Positions 25,111-33,736 of a stretch of DNA of 41,216 nucleotides are shown here, in pieces. Within the stretch, counting starts at the first letter, position 1; the number at the start of each line of letters is the position of its first letter. The position numbers and the translations under genes were made by a program. The notes beneath the pieces were generated by a model that saw only the letters and a list, made by a program, of their open reading frames with translations, made no database searches and was not told where the DNA came from. This stretch comes from Rhodospirillales bacterium (GTDB lineage: Bacteria > Pseudomonadota > Alphaproteobacteria > Acetobacterales > Acetobacteraceae). Location of the stretch: NCBI GenBank assembly GCA_025352565.1, contig JANXTF010000029.1, positions 1-41,216 of the forward strand. Reading direction: 5' to 3'.

Positions 25111-25853
25111 GCGCGTTGCTGCGCGTGGAAAATCTGCACAAGCGGTTCGGTGCGCTGGTGGTGACGGATGGCGTGTCGCTCGACGTGATGCCGGGGCGCA
25201 TCCATGCGGTGATCGGGCCGAACGGGGCGGGCAAGACCACGCTGATCCATCAGATCTTCGGAACCCTGGCACCCGATGCGGGGGTGATCCGGTTGGACGG
25301 GCGGGACATCACGCGGCTGGCGCCGCATCGTCGCGCGCAGGCCGGGCTGGCGCGAAGCTTCCAGATCACGTCGGTGCTGCCGGAATTTTCGGCGTTGGAA
25401 AACGTGGCGCTGGCGGTGCAGGCCCGCGCCGGGTCGTCGTTCCGGTTCTTTCGCGCGGCGCGGGGCCAGGCGGGGCTGAACGCGCCGGCGATGGCGGTAC
25501 TCGAGCGCGTCGGGCTCCGCGCGCGCGCGGGCATGGTCGCGGGTTCGTTGAGCCATGGCGAGAAGCGGCAGCTGGAACTCGCGATGGCGCTGGCGGCCAA
25601 ACCGCGCGTGATGCTGCTGGACGAGCCGCTGGCCGGCGCCGGGCCGGAGGAGACCGCGCGGCTGGTGACGCTGCTGGGCTCGTTGCGCGATGCGTGCGCG
25701 ATCGTGTTGGTGGAGCACGACATGGACGCGGTGTTCCAGTTGGCCGACGAAATCACGGTGCTGGCGCAGGGGCGGGTGATCGCGCACGGCACGCCCGGTG
25801 CGATCCGCGAGGATGCGGCGGTGCGGACGGCCTATCTGGGCGAGGATTTCTGA
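25107..25853 (+). CDS. Liv-type ABC transporter ATP-binding protein, LivG class
   Basis: This 248-residue ATPase has Walker A GPNGAGKTT, the Liv-class motif ARSFQITSVLPEFSALENVA, a signature region SHGEKRQLELAMAL, Walker B VMLLDEPLAGAGPEE and a conventional H-loop histidine in IVLVEHDMDAVF. It is full length and starts at an ATG overlapping the livM stop. It forms a heterodimer with the LivF-class ATPase. Confidence 0.93.
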   Translation: MSALLRVENLHKRFGALVVTDGVSLDVMPGRIHAVIGPNGAGKTTLIHQIFGTLAPDAGVIRLDGRDITRLAPHRRAQAGLARSFQITSVLPEFSALENVALAVQARAGSSFRFFRAARGQAGLNAPAMAVLERVGLRARAGMVAGSLSHGEKRQLELAMALAAKPRVMLLDEPLAGAGPEETARLVTLLGSLRDACAIVLVEHDMDAVFQLADEITVLAQGRVIAHGTPGAIREDAAVRTAYLGEDF

Positions 25854-26536
25854 TGCTCGACCTGGCCGGCGTGCGGAGCGGCTACGGCGAGACGCCGGTG
25901 CTGTTCGACGTATCGTTCGGGGTCGGCGCGGGCGAGGTGGTGGCGCTGCTGGGGCGCAACGGCATGGGCAAGACCACGACGATCCGCACCATCATGGGGC
26001 TGCTGCCGCTGCGCGGCGGCACGATGCGCGTCGATGGCGACAGCATCGCGGGCGAACCCCCCTTCCGGATCGCCCAACGTGGGTTGGGGCTGGTGCCGGA
26101 GGGACGCCAGGTGTTCCCGACGCTGACGGTGGCCGAGAACCTGATCGCCACCGCGCGCCCGGGGCCGTGGACGCAAGACGCGGTGTACGAGCTGTTCCCG
26201 CGCCTGCGCGAGCGCCGCCGCAATCTGGGCCGCCAGCTGTCGGGCGGAGAGCAGCAGATGCTGGCGATCGGGCGGGCGCTGGCCACCAATCCGCGCTTGC
26301 TGATTCTGGATGAGGCGACGGAGGGGCTGGCGCCGCTGATCCGTGCCGAGATCTGGGCGTGCATCGCGCGGCTGAAGGCGGCGGGGCTGGCGATATTGCT
26401 GATCGACAAGACGCTGGGGGCGCTGATGCGGATCGCCGACCGGCATGTGATTCTGGACAAGGGCGTCACGGTCTGGTCCGGTACGTCCGCCGAACTCGCC
26501 GCCGCGCCCGAGCGCGAGCGGTATCTGCATCTGTAA
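25853..26536 (+). CDS. Liv-type ABC transporter ATP-binding protein, LivF class with IDK variant H-loop
   Basis: A 227-residue second ATPase with Walker A GRNGMGKTT, signature LSGGEQQMLAIGRAL and Walker B LLILDEATEGLAPL. Where classical LivF proteins have VEQN after Walker B, this one has IDKT (LLIDKTLGALMRIADRHVIL). The same IDK-type replacement is, as I recall, found in a LivF subgroup outside the classical amino-acid importers, which hints at a different cargo. It overlaps the livG stop by one base and is followed 14 bases later by the cupin. Confidence 0.9.
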   Translation: MLDLAGVRSGYGETPVLFDVSFGVGAGEVVALLGRNGMGKTTTIRTIMGLLPLRGGTMRVDGDSIAGEPPFRIAQRGLGLVPEGRQVFPTLTVAENLIATARPGPWTQDAVYELFPRLRERRRNLGRQLSGGEQQMLAIGRALATNPRLLILDEATEGLAPLIRAEIWACIARLKAAGLAILLIDKTLGALMRIADRHVILDKGVTVWSGTSAELAAAPERERYLHL

Positions 26537-26550
26537 TCGAGGAGAGTCCG

Positions 26551-26994
26551 ATGGCTTTGCTGAACCCCGGCATCACGCCCGCCAATGCCGGCGATGGCGG
26601 CACGGTGTGGAACATCCTTGGCCAGACCTACTACCTGAAGGAGAGCTGCGACAGCTCCTTCGCCTTCGAGGTGCATGGCGAGGCCGGCACCTTCGTGCCG
26701 CCGCACATCCATCCGACGCAGGACGAGTTCATCTATGTGCTGGACGGCGAGATGGAGCTCACGCTCGACGGCCAACGCCAGGTGCTGAAGCAGGGCGGGC
26801 TGGCGCGGATGCCGATGGGGATGCCGCATGGCTACGCCAATGCGGGGAGCGGGCTGGTGAAGTCGTTCTTCTGGGTGTCGCCGGCGCGCAAACTGCACGA
26901 GTTGTTCGCCAAACTGGATGGCTTGGGCGACCCGGCCGAGGTGGTGCGGATTTCGGCCACCTGCGAGGTGAATTTCCTGCCGCCGCCGGGGTGA
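26551..26994 (+). CDS. Small single-domain cupin
   Basis: This 147-residue cupin has metal ligands H52, H54, E59 and H93 in PPHIHPTQDEFIYVLDGEME and MPMGMPHGYAN, the full H-x-H-x(4)-E...H set. GAGGAG precedes the ATG at ideal spacing. It lies directly after the ABC importer and is probably in the same operon, so it likely acts on the imported molecule or its product. Small cupins range from dioxygenases to isomerases, and the activity is not predictable. It faces the flavin monooxygenase tail to tail. Confidence 0.85.
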   Translation: MALLNPGITPANAGDGGTVWNILGQTYYLKESCDSSFAFEVHGEAGTFVPPHIHPTQDEFIYVLDGEMELTLDGQRQVLKQGGLARMPMGMPHGYANAGSGLVKSFFWVSPARKLHELFAKLDGLGDPAEVVRISATCEVNFLPPPG

Positions 26995-26996
26995 GT

Positions 26997-27039
26997 CTTC
27001 CCCCTCCCCTTTTTGCGCCCCCCTGTGGCGAGGGGGAAG
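26997..27039. terminator. Candidate bidirectional terminator between cupin and flavin monooxygenase
   Basis: CTTCCCCCTC (26997-27006) and GAGGGGGAAG (27030-27039) form 10 perfect pairs around a 23-base loop that includes a five-T run. The element fills the gap between two convergent genes. Confidence 0.6.
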
Positions 27040-27044
27040 GAAGA

Positions 27045-28265
27045 TTATACCTTGGCGAACCCCGCCGTCGCCGCGTAGCCGCCGGCGATGGCCGCGAGTT
27101 CGTCGCGGCTGATGACATCCTCCAGGCGGGCAAAGCCGTCGGGTGCCAGGGCGGAGACCACGTCGACCACGCGCTCCGGGCCGCCGATGCGGTTCAACCT
27201 GACGATCTCGGCGGTTTTCGGCAGGCGGTCGGCCTCGTAGGCGGCCAATGCCTGGGGCACCGGCATGTCGGCCAGGAGGCTGGCGAGCAGGCGGGCGTCG
27301 AGAATGGCCTGGGACGCGCCGTTGCTGCCGACCGGGTACATCGGGTGGGCGGCGTCGCCCAACAGGGTCACGCGTCCCCGCGTCCACCAGGGCAGCGGAT
27401 CGCGGTCGCACATGGGGTATTCGTAGAATTCGGGCGTGGCACGGATGAGGGCCTCGAGGTCGATCATCTCCAGCTTGAAGCGGCGCACGCATGGCAGGAT
27501 GGCGTCGAGATGGCCCACGCGGCTCCAATCCTCGCGCGGCGGCGGGTCGGTGCCGTCGCCGGTGCGGATGCAGATGACCCAGTTGGTGAGGCGCTTCCCG
27601 TTCTCGGCGCGACCGATCGGGTAGAGCACGAGCTTCTCCGCCATGTCCCCCGCGATCACCATGCTGTCGCCGTCGAGGAACGGCGGCCAGGGGATGGCGC
27701 CACGCCACATCATGATGCCCTGCCACCGGATGCCGGGGTCTTCGGGGTGCAGGATGCGGCGGACGGCGGAGTGAATGCCGTCGGCCGCGATCAGCGCCGT
27801 GCCCGTTTCAGTGGCGACGATCTCGCTTGCGCGGTCGCGGAAGGTCGCGGTGACGGCGTCGGCCGTCTGGGTGAAGGCATCGAGGCGGCAGCCGGTGCGC
27901 AGTGTGCCGGGGGGGAGGCGCGCCAGGGCGGCCTGCCACAGAACGTCCTGCAACTGGCCGCGATGGATGGAGAATTGCGGCACCGCATGGCCCGCGTGCA
28001 GGCCGCGCTTCTCGCGCCACACCTCCTGGCCGAAGCGGTTGAGGTAGATCAGCTCGTGGGTGCGGATGCCGGTTGCGTCCAGCGCCGGGAGCAGGCCGAG
28101 ATCGGCGAGTTCCCTGATGGCGTGCGGCAGCGTGTTGATGCCGACGCCGAGAGGGCGCATCTCGCTCGCCTGCTCGAACACCGTGCAGGGGATGCCGCGT
28201 TCATGCAGCGACAAGGCGAGCGTGAGGCCGCCGACGCCGGCGCCGACGATCAGCACCCGGTTCAC
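27045..28265 (-). CDS. FAD-dependent monooxygenase, PhzS-like flavin-dependent oxidoreductase
   Basis: A 406-residue class A flavoprotein monooxygenase (PHBH fold). Motifs: FAD Rossmann VGAGVGGLTLALSLHERG, the RPLGVGINTLPHAIREL and FSIHRGQLQDVLW blocks, the DG motif ALIAADGIHSAVRR and the GD motif VTLLGDAAHPMYPVGSNGAS. The pattern closely resembles Pseudomonas PhzS (phenazine-1-carboxylate derivative hydroxylation/decarboxylation), so an aromatic or heteroaromatic carboxylate is a reasonable substrate class. The start is a GTG overlapping the hydrolase stop (GTGA), making it the last gene of the sugar-transporter operon. Confidence 0.88.
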   Translation of the reverse strand: MNRVLIVGAGVGGLTLALSLHERGIPCTVFEQASEMRPLGVGINTLPHAIRELADLGLLPALDATGIRTHELIYLNRFGQEVWREKRGLHAGHAVPQFSIHRGQLQDVLWQAALARLPPGTLRTGCRLDAFTQTADAVTATFRDRASEIVATETGTALIAADGIHSAVRRILHPEDPGIRWQGIMMWRGAIPWPPFLDGDSMVIAGDMAEKLVLYPIGRAENGKRLTNWVICIRTGDGTDPPPREDWSRVGHLDAILPCVRRFKLEMIDLEALIRATPEFYEYPMCDRDPLPWWTRGRVTLLGDAAHPMYPVGSNGASQAILDARLLASLLADMPVPQALAAYEADRLPKTAEIVRLNRIGGPERVVDVVSALAPDGFARLEDVISRDELAAIAGGYAATAGFAKV

Positions 28266-29035
28266 GATATCAGCTCCAGCGCGCGGCGGACCATCGGCGA
28301 GGCGGGGTCGGCCAGGGGCGCGATGATGGTGAAGTGGTTGTGGCCGGGCAGGCTTTCCCAGCTGCCGTTCCAGGCTTGCGCGATGCCCTGGCTTTGCGCC
28401 GCGTATTCCACGCCCTCGTCGCCGCCGACGATGGCGTGGAGCGGCCGGCCGGGCGGGGGCAGGAACATCGGCGACAGGCGGCGGGCTTCGGCGGCGTCGA
28501 TGGGGACGCCGGCCATGACGGTGGTGCGCAACAGGGGTGCCAAATCGAACAGGCCGCTGATCGGCATGGCGGCGGTGGCATGGCCGCTCGCCAGCAGCAT
28601 CGCGGCGAGGTGGCCGCCGGCGGAGTGGCCGGTGGCGAACACGCCGCATCCATGGCGGCGGGCGAGGAAGGCGGCGCAGTCGCGGAGTTGCTGGGTGAGT
28701 TCGGCGAGCGTGACGCTGGGGCAGAGATCGTAGGACGGGATGGCGACGGCGATGCCGTTTGCGTTCAGGCCATGGGCAAGGTGGCTGAACTGCGCGCGAT
28801 CGAGCGCCTGCCAGTAGCCGCCATGGATGAACATGCAGAGCGGGGCGCGGCGGGCGGGGCCGGGCCAGAACAGGTCGAGCGTCTGGCGCGGCGTGGGGCC
28901 GTAAGCAAGGGCCAGTTCCGTGTGCGGCCAAGTGGCGCGGTAGGCAGCCGCGTCCTCCGACCAGCCGCGCGTGATGGCGGCAAAGCCGGGGACTTTGAGG
29001 CGGTTGTTGTACTCGGCTTCGAGATAAGCATCCAT
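28262..29035 (-). CDS. Alpha/beta hydrolase, arylformamidase-like
   Basis: This 257-residue alpha/beta hydrolase has the oxyanion motif HGGYW (from H71), the nucleophile elbow GHSAGGH (S138), and likely D206 (VGGDEG) and H232 or H234 (GHNHF) completing the triad. HGGYW, SYDLCPSVTLAEL and GHSAGGHLAAMLL are close to kynurenine formamidase (AFMID) proteins, but simple ester or aryl-amide hydrolysis is equally possible. It lies five bases after the arabinofuranosidase gene and overlaps the flavin monooxygenase start. Context suggests removal of an ester- or amide-linked group from an imported glycoside. Confidence 0.85.
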   Translation of the reverse strand: MDAYLEAEYNNRLKVPGFAAITRGWSEDAAAYRATWPHTELALAYGPTPRQTLDLFWPGPARRAPLCMFIHGGYWQALDRAQFSHLAHGLNANGIAVAIPSYDLCPSVTLAELTQQLRDCAAFLARRHGCGVFATGHSAGGHLAAMLLASGHATAAMPISGLFDLAPLLRTTVMAGVPIDAAEARRLSPMFLPPPGRPLHAIVGGDEGVEYAAQSQGIAQAWNGSWESLPGHNHFTIIAPLADPASPMVRRALELIS

Positions 29036-29040
29036 GGCCG

Positions 29041-30579
29041 TCAGGATAGCCGGATCATGCTCCACGAGGCAGCAGGCAAAGTGGCCGTGATCCGGTCGCC
29101 CGCGACGGAAACGCCGGCCAGTTTCATGGGCGAGACGTTGCCGGGCGCGTCCTTGGTGTTGGTGGCCTTCAGATCGGCGTGGTGCAGCGTGGTGGCCTCC
29201 ACCACCGACAAGCCCGTGAAGCCGCGCGCGGTCACGTCGAGCGCCATCTCGCCCTCGAGGTCGCGGTTGAGCGCGAACAAGGTGAGGCCGCCCTGCTCGC
29301 CCGCGACGGCGGCGAGCTTGAGGTAGGGGACGGCGGGCAGCGGGATCGGCGGGTCGTTCGGGCCGCGCGGGTCGAAATAGGCGGTGGCGTAGGTGTCCGA
29401 AGTGACGATGGCGCGGAGCACGTCGCCGCGGCCGAAATTGCTGACATTGGCGAAGGGGTGGAAAATGGTCTGCCGCCAGGCCGGGCCGCCGGTCTCGGTC
29501 ATGATCGGGGCGATCACGTTCACCAGCTGGGCGAGGCACGCGCTGCGTACCCGGTCGGCGTGATTGACCAGCGAGATCATGGCGCCGCCGAAGGCCAGCG
29601 CATCCTGCATGTCGTAGATTTCCTCCAGGATCGGCGGCGCCACCGGCCAGCCGGGCTTCACCCGCGCCGCGCGGGGCCGGCGGGTGCGGTACCAGACGTT
29701 CCACTCGTCGAAGCTCAGCATGATGCGCTTGGACGAGCGGCGACGCGCCGCCACCGCGTCGGCGATGGCGACGACTTCCTCGATGAAGCTGTCCATCAGG
29801 TCGGGGCTGGCGAGGAAGGCCGCCGAATCGTCGGCGTAGTTGTTGAGGTAGGTGTGCAGCGAAATCCACTCCACCTCGTCGAAGCTGTGTTGCAGCACCG
29901 TGTCTTCCCAGGCGCCGAACGTGTTCATGTTGCGGCCCGACGAGCCGCATGCCGCCAGCTCGATGGTGCCGTCGACCCAGCGCATCACCTTGGCGGTCTC
30001 GACCGCGACGCGGCCGTACTCGTCGGCGGTTTTCGCACCCGTCTGCCACGGCCCGTCCATCTCGTTGCCGAGGCACCAGAACTTCACGCCATGCGGCTTG
30101 TCCCAGCCATGCGCGCGGCGGAGATCGGAAAGCGCCGTGCCGCCGGGGTGGTTGCAATATTCGATGAACTCGCCGGCTTCCTTGGCGCCGCGCGTGCCGA
30201 GGTTGACGGCGAGCATCGGCTCGATGCCGGCCATGCGGCACCAATCGATGAACTCGTTGGTGCCAAAGGTGTTGGGCTCGGTCGAGAACCACGCATAATC
30301 GAGGCGGCGGGGGCGCTGCCCGACCGGCCCCACGCCGTCCTCCCAGTTGTAGCCCGACACGAAATTGCCGCCGGGGTAGCGCATGATGGTGGGTGCCAGT
30401 TCGCGCACCATGTCCATCACGTCCTGGCGGAAACCCTTCGCGTCGGCCGTGGGATGGCCGGGCTCGAAGATGCCGCCATACACGCAGCGTCCGAGATGCT
30501 CGATGAAGGCCCCGAACAGACGTGGATCGGTTCGGGCGATGGTGAACTGGCGGTCGAGCAGCACGGTGCTTTGGCGCAT
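29041..30579 (-). CDS. abfA: Alpha-L-arabinofuranosidase, GH51
   Basis: A 512-residue cytoplasmic glycoside hydrolase releasing arabinofuranosyl residues from oligosaccharides or glycosides. Family features: GAFIEHLGRCVYGGIFEPGH, MRYPGGNFVSGYNWEDGVGP, acid/base E173 in CLGNEMDGPWQ and nucleophile E292 in SFDEWNVWY. No signal peptide, so it acts on imported material. It is 11 bases downstream of the sugar-binding-protein gene and clearly belongs to the sugar importer operon, which makes arabinosides the likely cargo. Confidence 0.94.
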   Translation of the reverse strand: MRQSTVLLDRQFTIARTDPRLFGAFIEHLGRCVYGGIFEPGHPTADAKGFRQDVMDMVRELAPTIMRYPGGNFVSGYNWEDGVGPVGQRPRRLDYAWFSTEPNTFGTNEFIDWCRMAGIEPMLAVNLGTRGAKEAGEFIEYCNHPGGTALSDLRRAHGWDKPHGVKFWCLGNEMDGPWQTGAKTADEYGRVAVETAKVMRWVDGTIELAACGSSGRNMNTFGAWEDTVLQHSFDEVEWISLHTYLNNYADDSAAFLASPDLMDSFIEEVVAIADAVAARRRSSKRIMLSFDEWNVWYRTRRPRAARVKPGWPVAPPILEEIYDMQDALAFGGAMISLVNHADRVRSACLAQLVNVIAPIMTETGGPAWRQTIFHPFANVSNFGRGDVLRAIVTSDTYATAYFDPRGPNDPPIPLPAVPYLKLAAVAGEQGGLTLFALNRDLEGEMALDVTARGFTGLSVVEATTLHHADLKATNTKDAPGNVSPMKLAGVSVAGDRITATLPAASWSMIRLS

Positions 30580-30590
30580 GGCGGTTCCCC

Positions 30591-31919
30591 TTAACGGCCG
30601 CGCAGCAGGGCGACGCTGCGCTCCTGCATCGCGTCCGCGGCCTGTTCGGCGGTTTTGCCGGAGTTGATGATGTTGACGACCTCCTCGCCGATCATGTTCT
30701 GGAAGCCGAACTGGCGGCGGGCCTCATGCGGCAGCGCCTTGCCGAAGGTGGGAATGTCCACCACGTATTGCCGCTGCGGCAGCTTGGCGTATTCCGCCAT
30801 CAGCGACTGACGCGCGGGCAGATGGCCGCCGCCGCGCGCCCAGTCGAAATTGTGGTCCCACAGGAATTTCAGGAACACGAGCGCCGCCTTGTGCTGCGGT
30901 GCCGGGGTGCCTTTCGGCAGCACCCAGGTGTGGTTGTCGGTCCACACCGACTGCGTCTTGAACAGATTGGGGAACACCCGTGCCGCGTAGCCTTCGTGCA
31001 GCGGGCTGTCGGGCTTGGCTTCGGCGGCCAGCATGTCGTCGATGCGCCAGGTGCCGGTGAGGTAGATGGCGCCGGCACCGTTGAGGAAGCCGCCGAGACC
31101 GCCGCCGGAATCCAGTCCCTTGGTGATGGCATCGGCCTTCGCCAGGGCCTCGAACGCTTTCAGGGTGGCGAGCGATTCGGGGGTCTTGAAGTCGGCCTTC
31201 TCGAACCCGTTGGGGAAGATCGTGGCGTTCTGGTCGTACATCCAGGAGTAGTAGCTGCGGCCGCTATTGGCCGCGTCGCCGGGGCCGCTGGTAGCCATGA
31301 CGATGTAGGGCTTGCCCGTTTTCTCGCGCACGGCCTTGGCCTGCGCGATCATCTCGTCCACCGTTTTGGGCAGGATTGGCTGACCGCCAGCATCGAGCAG
31401 CCCGGCCTTCTTGAACATGCCGAGATTGATGTGCCAAAGCCAGGAATGCGTGTCCCACGGCATCGCGTAGATCTTGCCGCCGACGGTGACGGCCGCGCGC
31501 GCATTGGGCGTGAAATCGGCCGTGTCGATGCCGGCCTCCTTCAGCGCGTCGTCCATCGGCTCGACATAGCGGACGTAGTCGCCGAGCTGGGCGCTGTGCA
31601 TCACAGCGATTGTGGGGATGTCGTGCGCCGCCATGCGGGCGTTGAACTGCTGGTAGTACGGCCCCCATTCGATGATCTGCGGCTTGACGAGGATGTTGTC
31701 CTTGTTGGTCGCGTTGAACAGGTTGGTGAGCGTGGTCATCACACCGCATTCGCCGCGCGCCTTGGCCACATCCTGCGAGGTGCCGTAATCGCCTTCGCAG
31801 GCGCCGAAGAAGCGGGCGAAGGTAATCTCGGTCTTGGCCTGCGCCCAGGCTTGCGGCGCGCACAGCGCCACACTGGCGAGCAGGCCGCCCGCGAGGCCGA
31901 GGAATGTTCGTTTCAGCAT
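30591..31919 (-). CDS. Sugar ABC transporter substrate-binding protein (family 1 extracellular solute-binding)
   Basis: This 442-residue periplasmic sugar-binding protein has signal peptide FLGLAGGLLASVALCAPQAWA. The MalE-like body contains GKIYAMPWDTHSWLWHINLG and GAIYLTGTWRIDDML, typical of SBP_bac_1 proteins. GGGAG precedes the chosen ATG. The mature N-terminal region has two cysteines (in FFGACEGDYG and RGECGVM) that could form a disulfide. Ligand inferred from context: an arabinose-containing oligosaccharide or glycoside. A 58-base gap separates it from the permease gene. Confidence 0.92.
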   Translation of the reverse strand: MLKRTFLGLAGGLLASVALCAPQAWAQAKTEITFARFFGACEGDYGTSQDVAKARGECGVMTTLTNLFNATNKDNILVKPQIIEWGPYYQQFNARMAAHDIPTIAVMHSAQLGDYVRYVEPMDDALKEAGIDTADFTPNARAAVTVGGKIYAMPWDTHSWLWHINLGMFKKAGLLDAGGQPILPKTVDEMIAQAKAVREKTGKPYIVMATSGPGDAANSGRSYYSWMYDQNATIFPNGFEKADFKTPESLATLKAFEALAKADAITKGLDSGGGLGGFLNGAGAIYLTGTWRIDDMLAAEAKPDSPLHEGYAARVFPNLFKTQSVWTDNHTWVLPKGTPAPQHKAALVFLKFLWDHNFDWARGGGHLPARQSLMAEYAKLPQRQYVVDIPTFGKALPHEARRQFGFQNMIGEEVVNIINSGKTAEQAADAMQERSVALLRGR

Positions 31920-31977
31920 GATTTGCTCCCGTTGTCTTGTCGTTGTCGTTTGCAAGCAACCGCTTGAATGGATGTCG

Positions 31978-32829
31978 TCATTTCGCCGGCGCGCCGGCGA
32001 CCGCGCTGACGATGTAGCGTTGGAAGAACAGGTAGAGAATCATCACCGGCAGGCCCGCGAACACCGCCTGGGCCATCAGGAAGCCGATTCCCTCGGTCTG
32101 GGCGAAGTTCGTCTGCATCGCGGCAAGGCCCACGGTGAGGGTGTACATCTCCGGCTTGGTGGCGGAGACCAGCGGCCAGAAATAGTCGTTCCATCCGTGC
32201 AGGAACGTGTAGATGCCGAGTGTCGCCTGTGCCGGGATCGAGAGCGGCAGGACGATGCGCCAGAACACCTTGAAGCGCGAGGCGCTGTCGAGCAGGGCGG
32301 CTTCCTCGATCTCGGGCGAGATGGCGCGGAAATACTGCGTCATCAGCAGCACCCCGAACGGGAAGGCGAGGCGTGGCGCGATCAGCGCGGCGTAGGTGTT
32401 GTGCAGGTCGACGACGGCGAACATGGTGTGCAGCGGCACGATGATCGCCTGTTCCGGCACCGCGAGCGCCGCCAGCACCAGCACGAACAGCATACGCTTG
32501 CCGGGGAAGTTGGTGCGCGCGAAGCCGTAGCCGGCCAGCGACGCGATCAGCAGCGTGAGGATCGTCTGACCGATGGCGACGATGGCGCTGTTCAGCATCC
32601 AGTGGAACACCGACGATGCGGCGAGGATGTCGGCGTAGTTCTTGAGCGTGAAGGGCGGGAACACGATGCCGCCGGTGCTGCGCATCAGCACGTCGTTCGG
32701 CTTGAACGAGAGGCCGACCACCCAGACGATGGGCGCGATCCAGATTGCCGCCAGCAGCAGGACGGCCACGAACAGCACCCGGTCGCCGAAGCCGTTTCGG
32801 TACCCCCTCATGGCGTGCGGCGCCGCCAT
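31978..32829 (-). CDS. Carbohydrate ABC transporter permease, MalG class
   Basis: A 283-residue inner-membrane permease with six helices and the cytoplasmic EAA loop EEAALLDSASRFKVFWRIVL. The motif ASLAGYGFARTNFPGKRMLF and the LHGWNDYFWPL segment are typical of MalG/UgpE-like permeases. An internal ATG six codons later (32811) is an alternative start. It is 13 bases after the MalF-class gene. Confidence 0.92.
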   Translation of the reverse strand: MAAPHAMRGYRNGFGDRVLFVAVLLLAAIWIAPIVWVVGLSFKPNDVLMRSTGGIVFPPFTLKNYADILAASSVFHWMLNSAIVAIGQTILTLLIASLAGYGFARTNFPGKRMLFVLVLAALAVPEQAIIVPLHTMFAVVDLHNTYAALIAPRLAFPFGVLLMTQYFRAISPEIEEAALLDSASRFKVFWRIVLPLSIPAQATLGIYTFLHGWNDYFWPLVSATKPEMYTLTVGLAAMQTNFAQTEGIGFLMAQAVFAGLPVMILYLFFQRYIVSAVAGAPAK

Positions 32830-32842
32830 ACGCTCGGCTCCA

Positions 32843-33736
32843 TCACGACGCGCCGTCCTGGCGGCGGCCGAGCCACATCTGGGCCAGCGCCGCCAGCAGC
32901 ATCAGCGCGAACAGGATCTGCGAGGCCGCAGCCGCGAAGCCGAGTTGCAGGTCTCGGAAACCGGCTTCGTAGATGAACTGAACCATGGGGCGCGAGCGGT
33001 TGTTCGGGCCGCCGCCGGTGATGAGGAGCGCCTGGCCGAACAACTGGAATTGCAGGATGATCTCGAGCACCGCGACCATGACGACGGTGCGCCGGATCGA
33101 GGGCAGCGTGATGAACAGCAGGGTGCGCCAGCGGCTGGTGCGGTCGAGCGCCGCGGCCTCGTAGATTTCCGCCGGTATCTGCTGCAAGGCGGCGAGAAAC
33201 AGCGTCATCGGCAGGCCGATGATCCACCACACCGTAACAACGGCAATGGCGGGCAGGGCGTAGGTTTCGCTGACCACGGGGTCGAGCCCGTGCAGGCCCA
33301 CGATCGCGAGGGTGTCGGCCAGCAGGCCGCGATCCGGCAGATAGACGAGGCGCCAGACCAGCGTGACGATGGTGACGGACAGGACGGAGGCGCCGAAGAA
33401 GATAGAGCGCAGCGCCGAGCTTCGCCGTGTGCGGTCATTCAGGCTAAGGGCGAGGAACAGGCCGATGACGATGAAGGCCGGTGTGGTGAGCACCACGAAG
33501 ATGACGGTGTTGCGGACGGTGCCGAGAAAGATCCGGTCATTGAGCAGATTGGTGAAGTTCTCGAATCCGACGCCGCCGGCCCAACCGCCCAGCATGTCGT
33601 AATCCTGGAAGCTGAGCCACATGCCGAGCCCGACGGGCGCGATCAGCAGCACGGCGAGCACCAGCATGTAGGGCAGCACGAAAAGCAGGTTGGCCCAGGA
33701 GGGGCGCCCGATTCCGCTGGACGCCGCACCGCTCAC
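32843..33736 (-). CDS. Carbohydrate ABC transporter permease, MalF class
   Basis: A 297-residue permease. Six helices, [16 protein letters not shown] near the N-terminus, and the EAA motif [20 protein letters not shown] identify the MalF/UgpA class. The ATG overlaps the ATPase stop codon (ATGA). It pairs with the MalG-class gene immediately downstream. Confidence 0.92.
   Translation of the reverse strand: MSGAASSGIGRPSWANLLFVLPYMLVLAVLLIAPVGLGMWLSFQDYDMLGGWAGGVGFENFTNLLNDRIFLGTVRNTVIFVVLTTPAFIVIGLFLALSLNDRTRRSSALRSIFFGASVLSVTIVTLVWRLVYLPDRGLLADTLAIVGLHGLDPVVSETYALPAIAVVTVWWIIGLPMTLFLAALQQIPAEIYEAAALDRTSRWRTLLFITLPSIRRTVVMVAVLEIILQFQLFGQALLITGGGPNNRSRPMVQFIYEAGFRDLQLGFAAAASQILFALMLLAALAQMWLGRRQDGAS

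Noticed and set aside
31953-31966. CAAGC / GCTTG inverted repeat upstream of the sugar-binding-protein gene, resembling a LacI-type operator
   Set aside because: Only five pairs with an imperfect centre and no regulator gene nearby; expected by chance in this much sequence.
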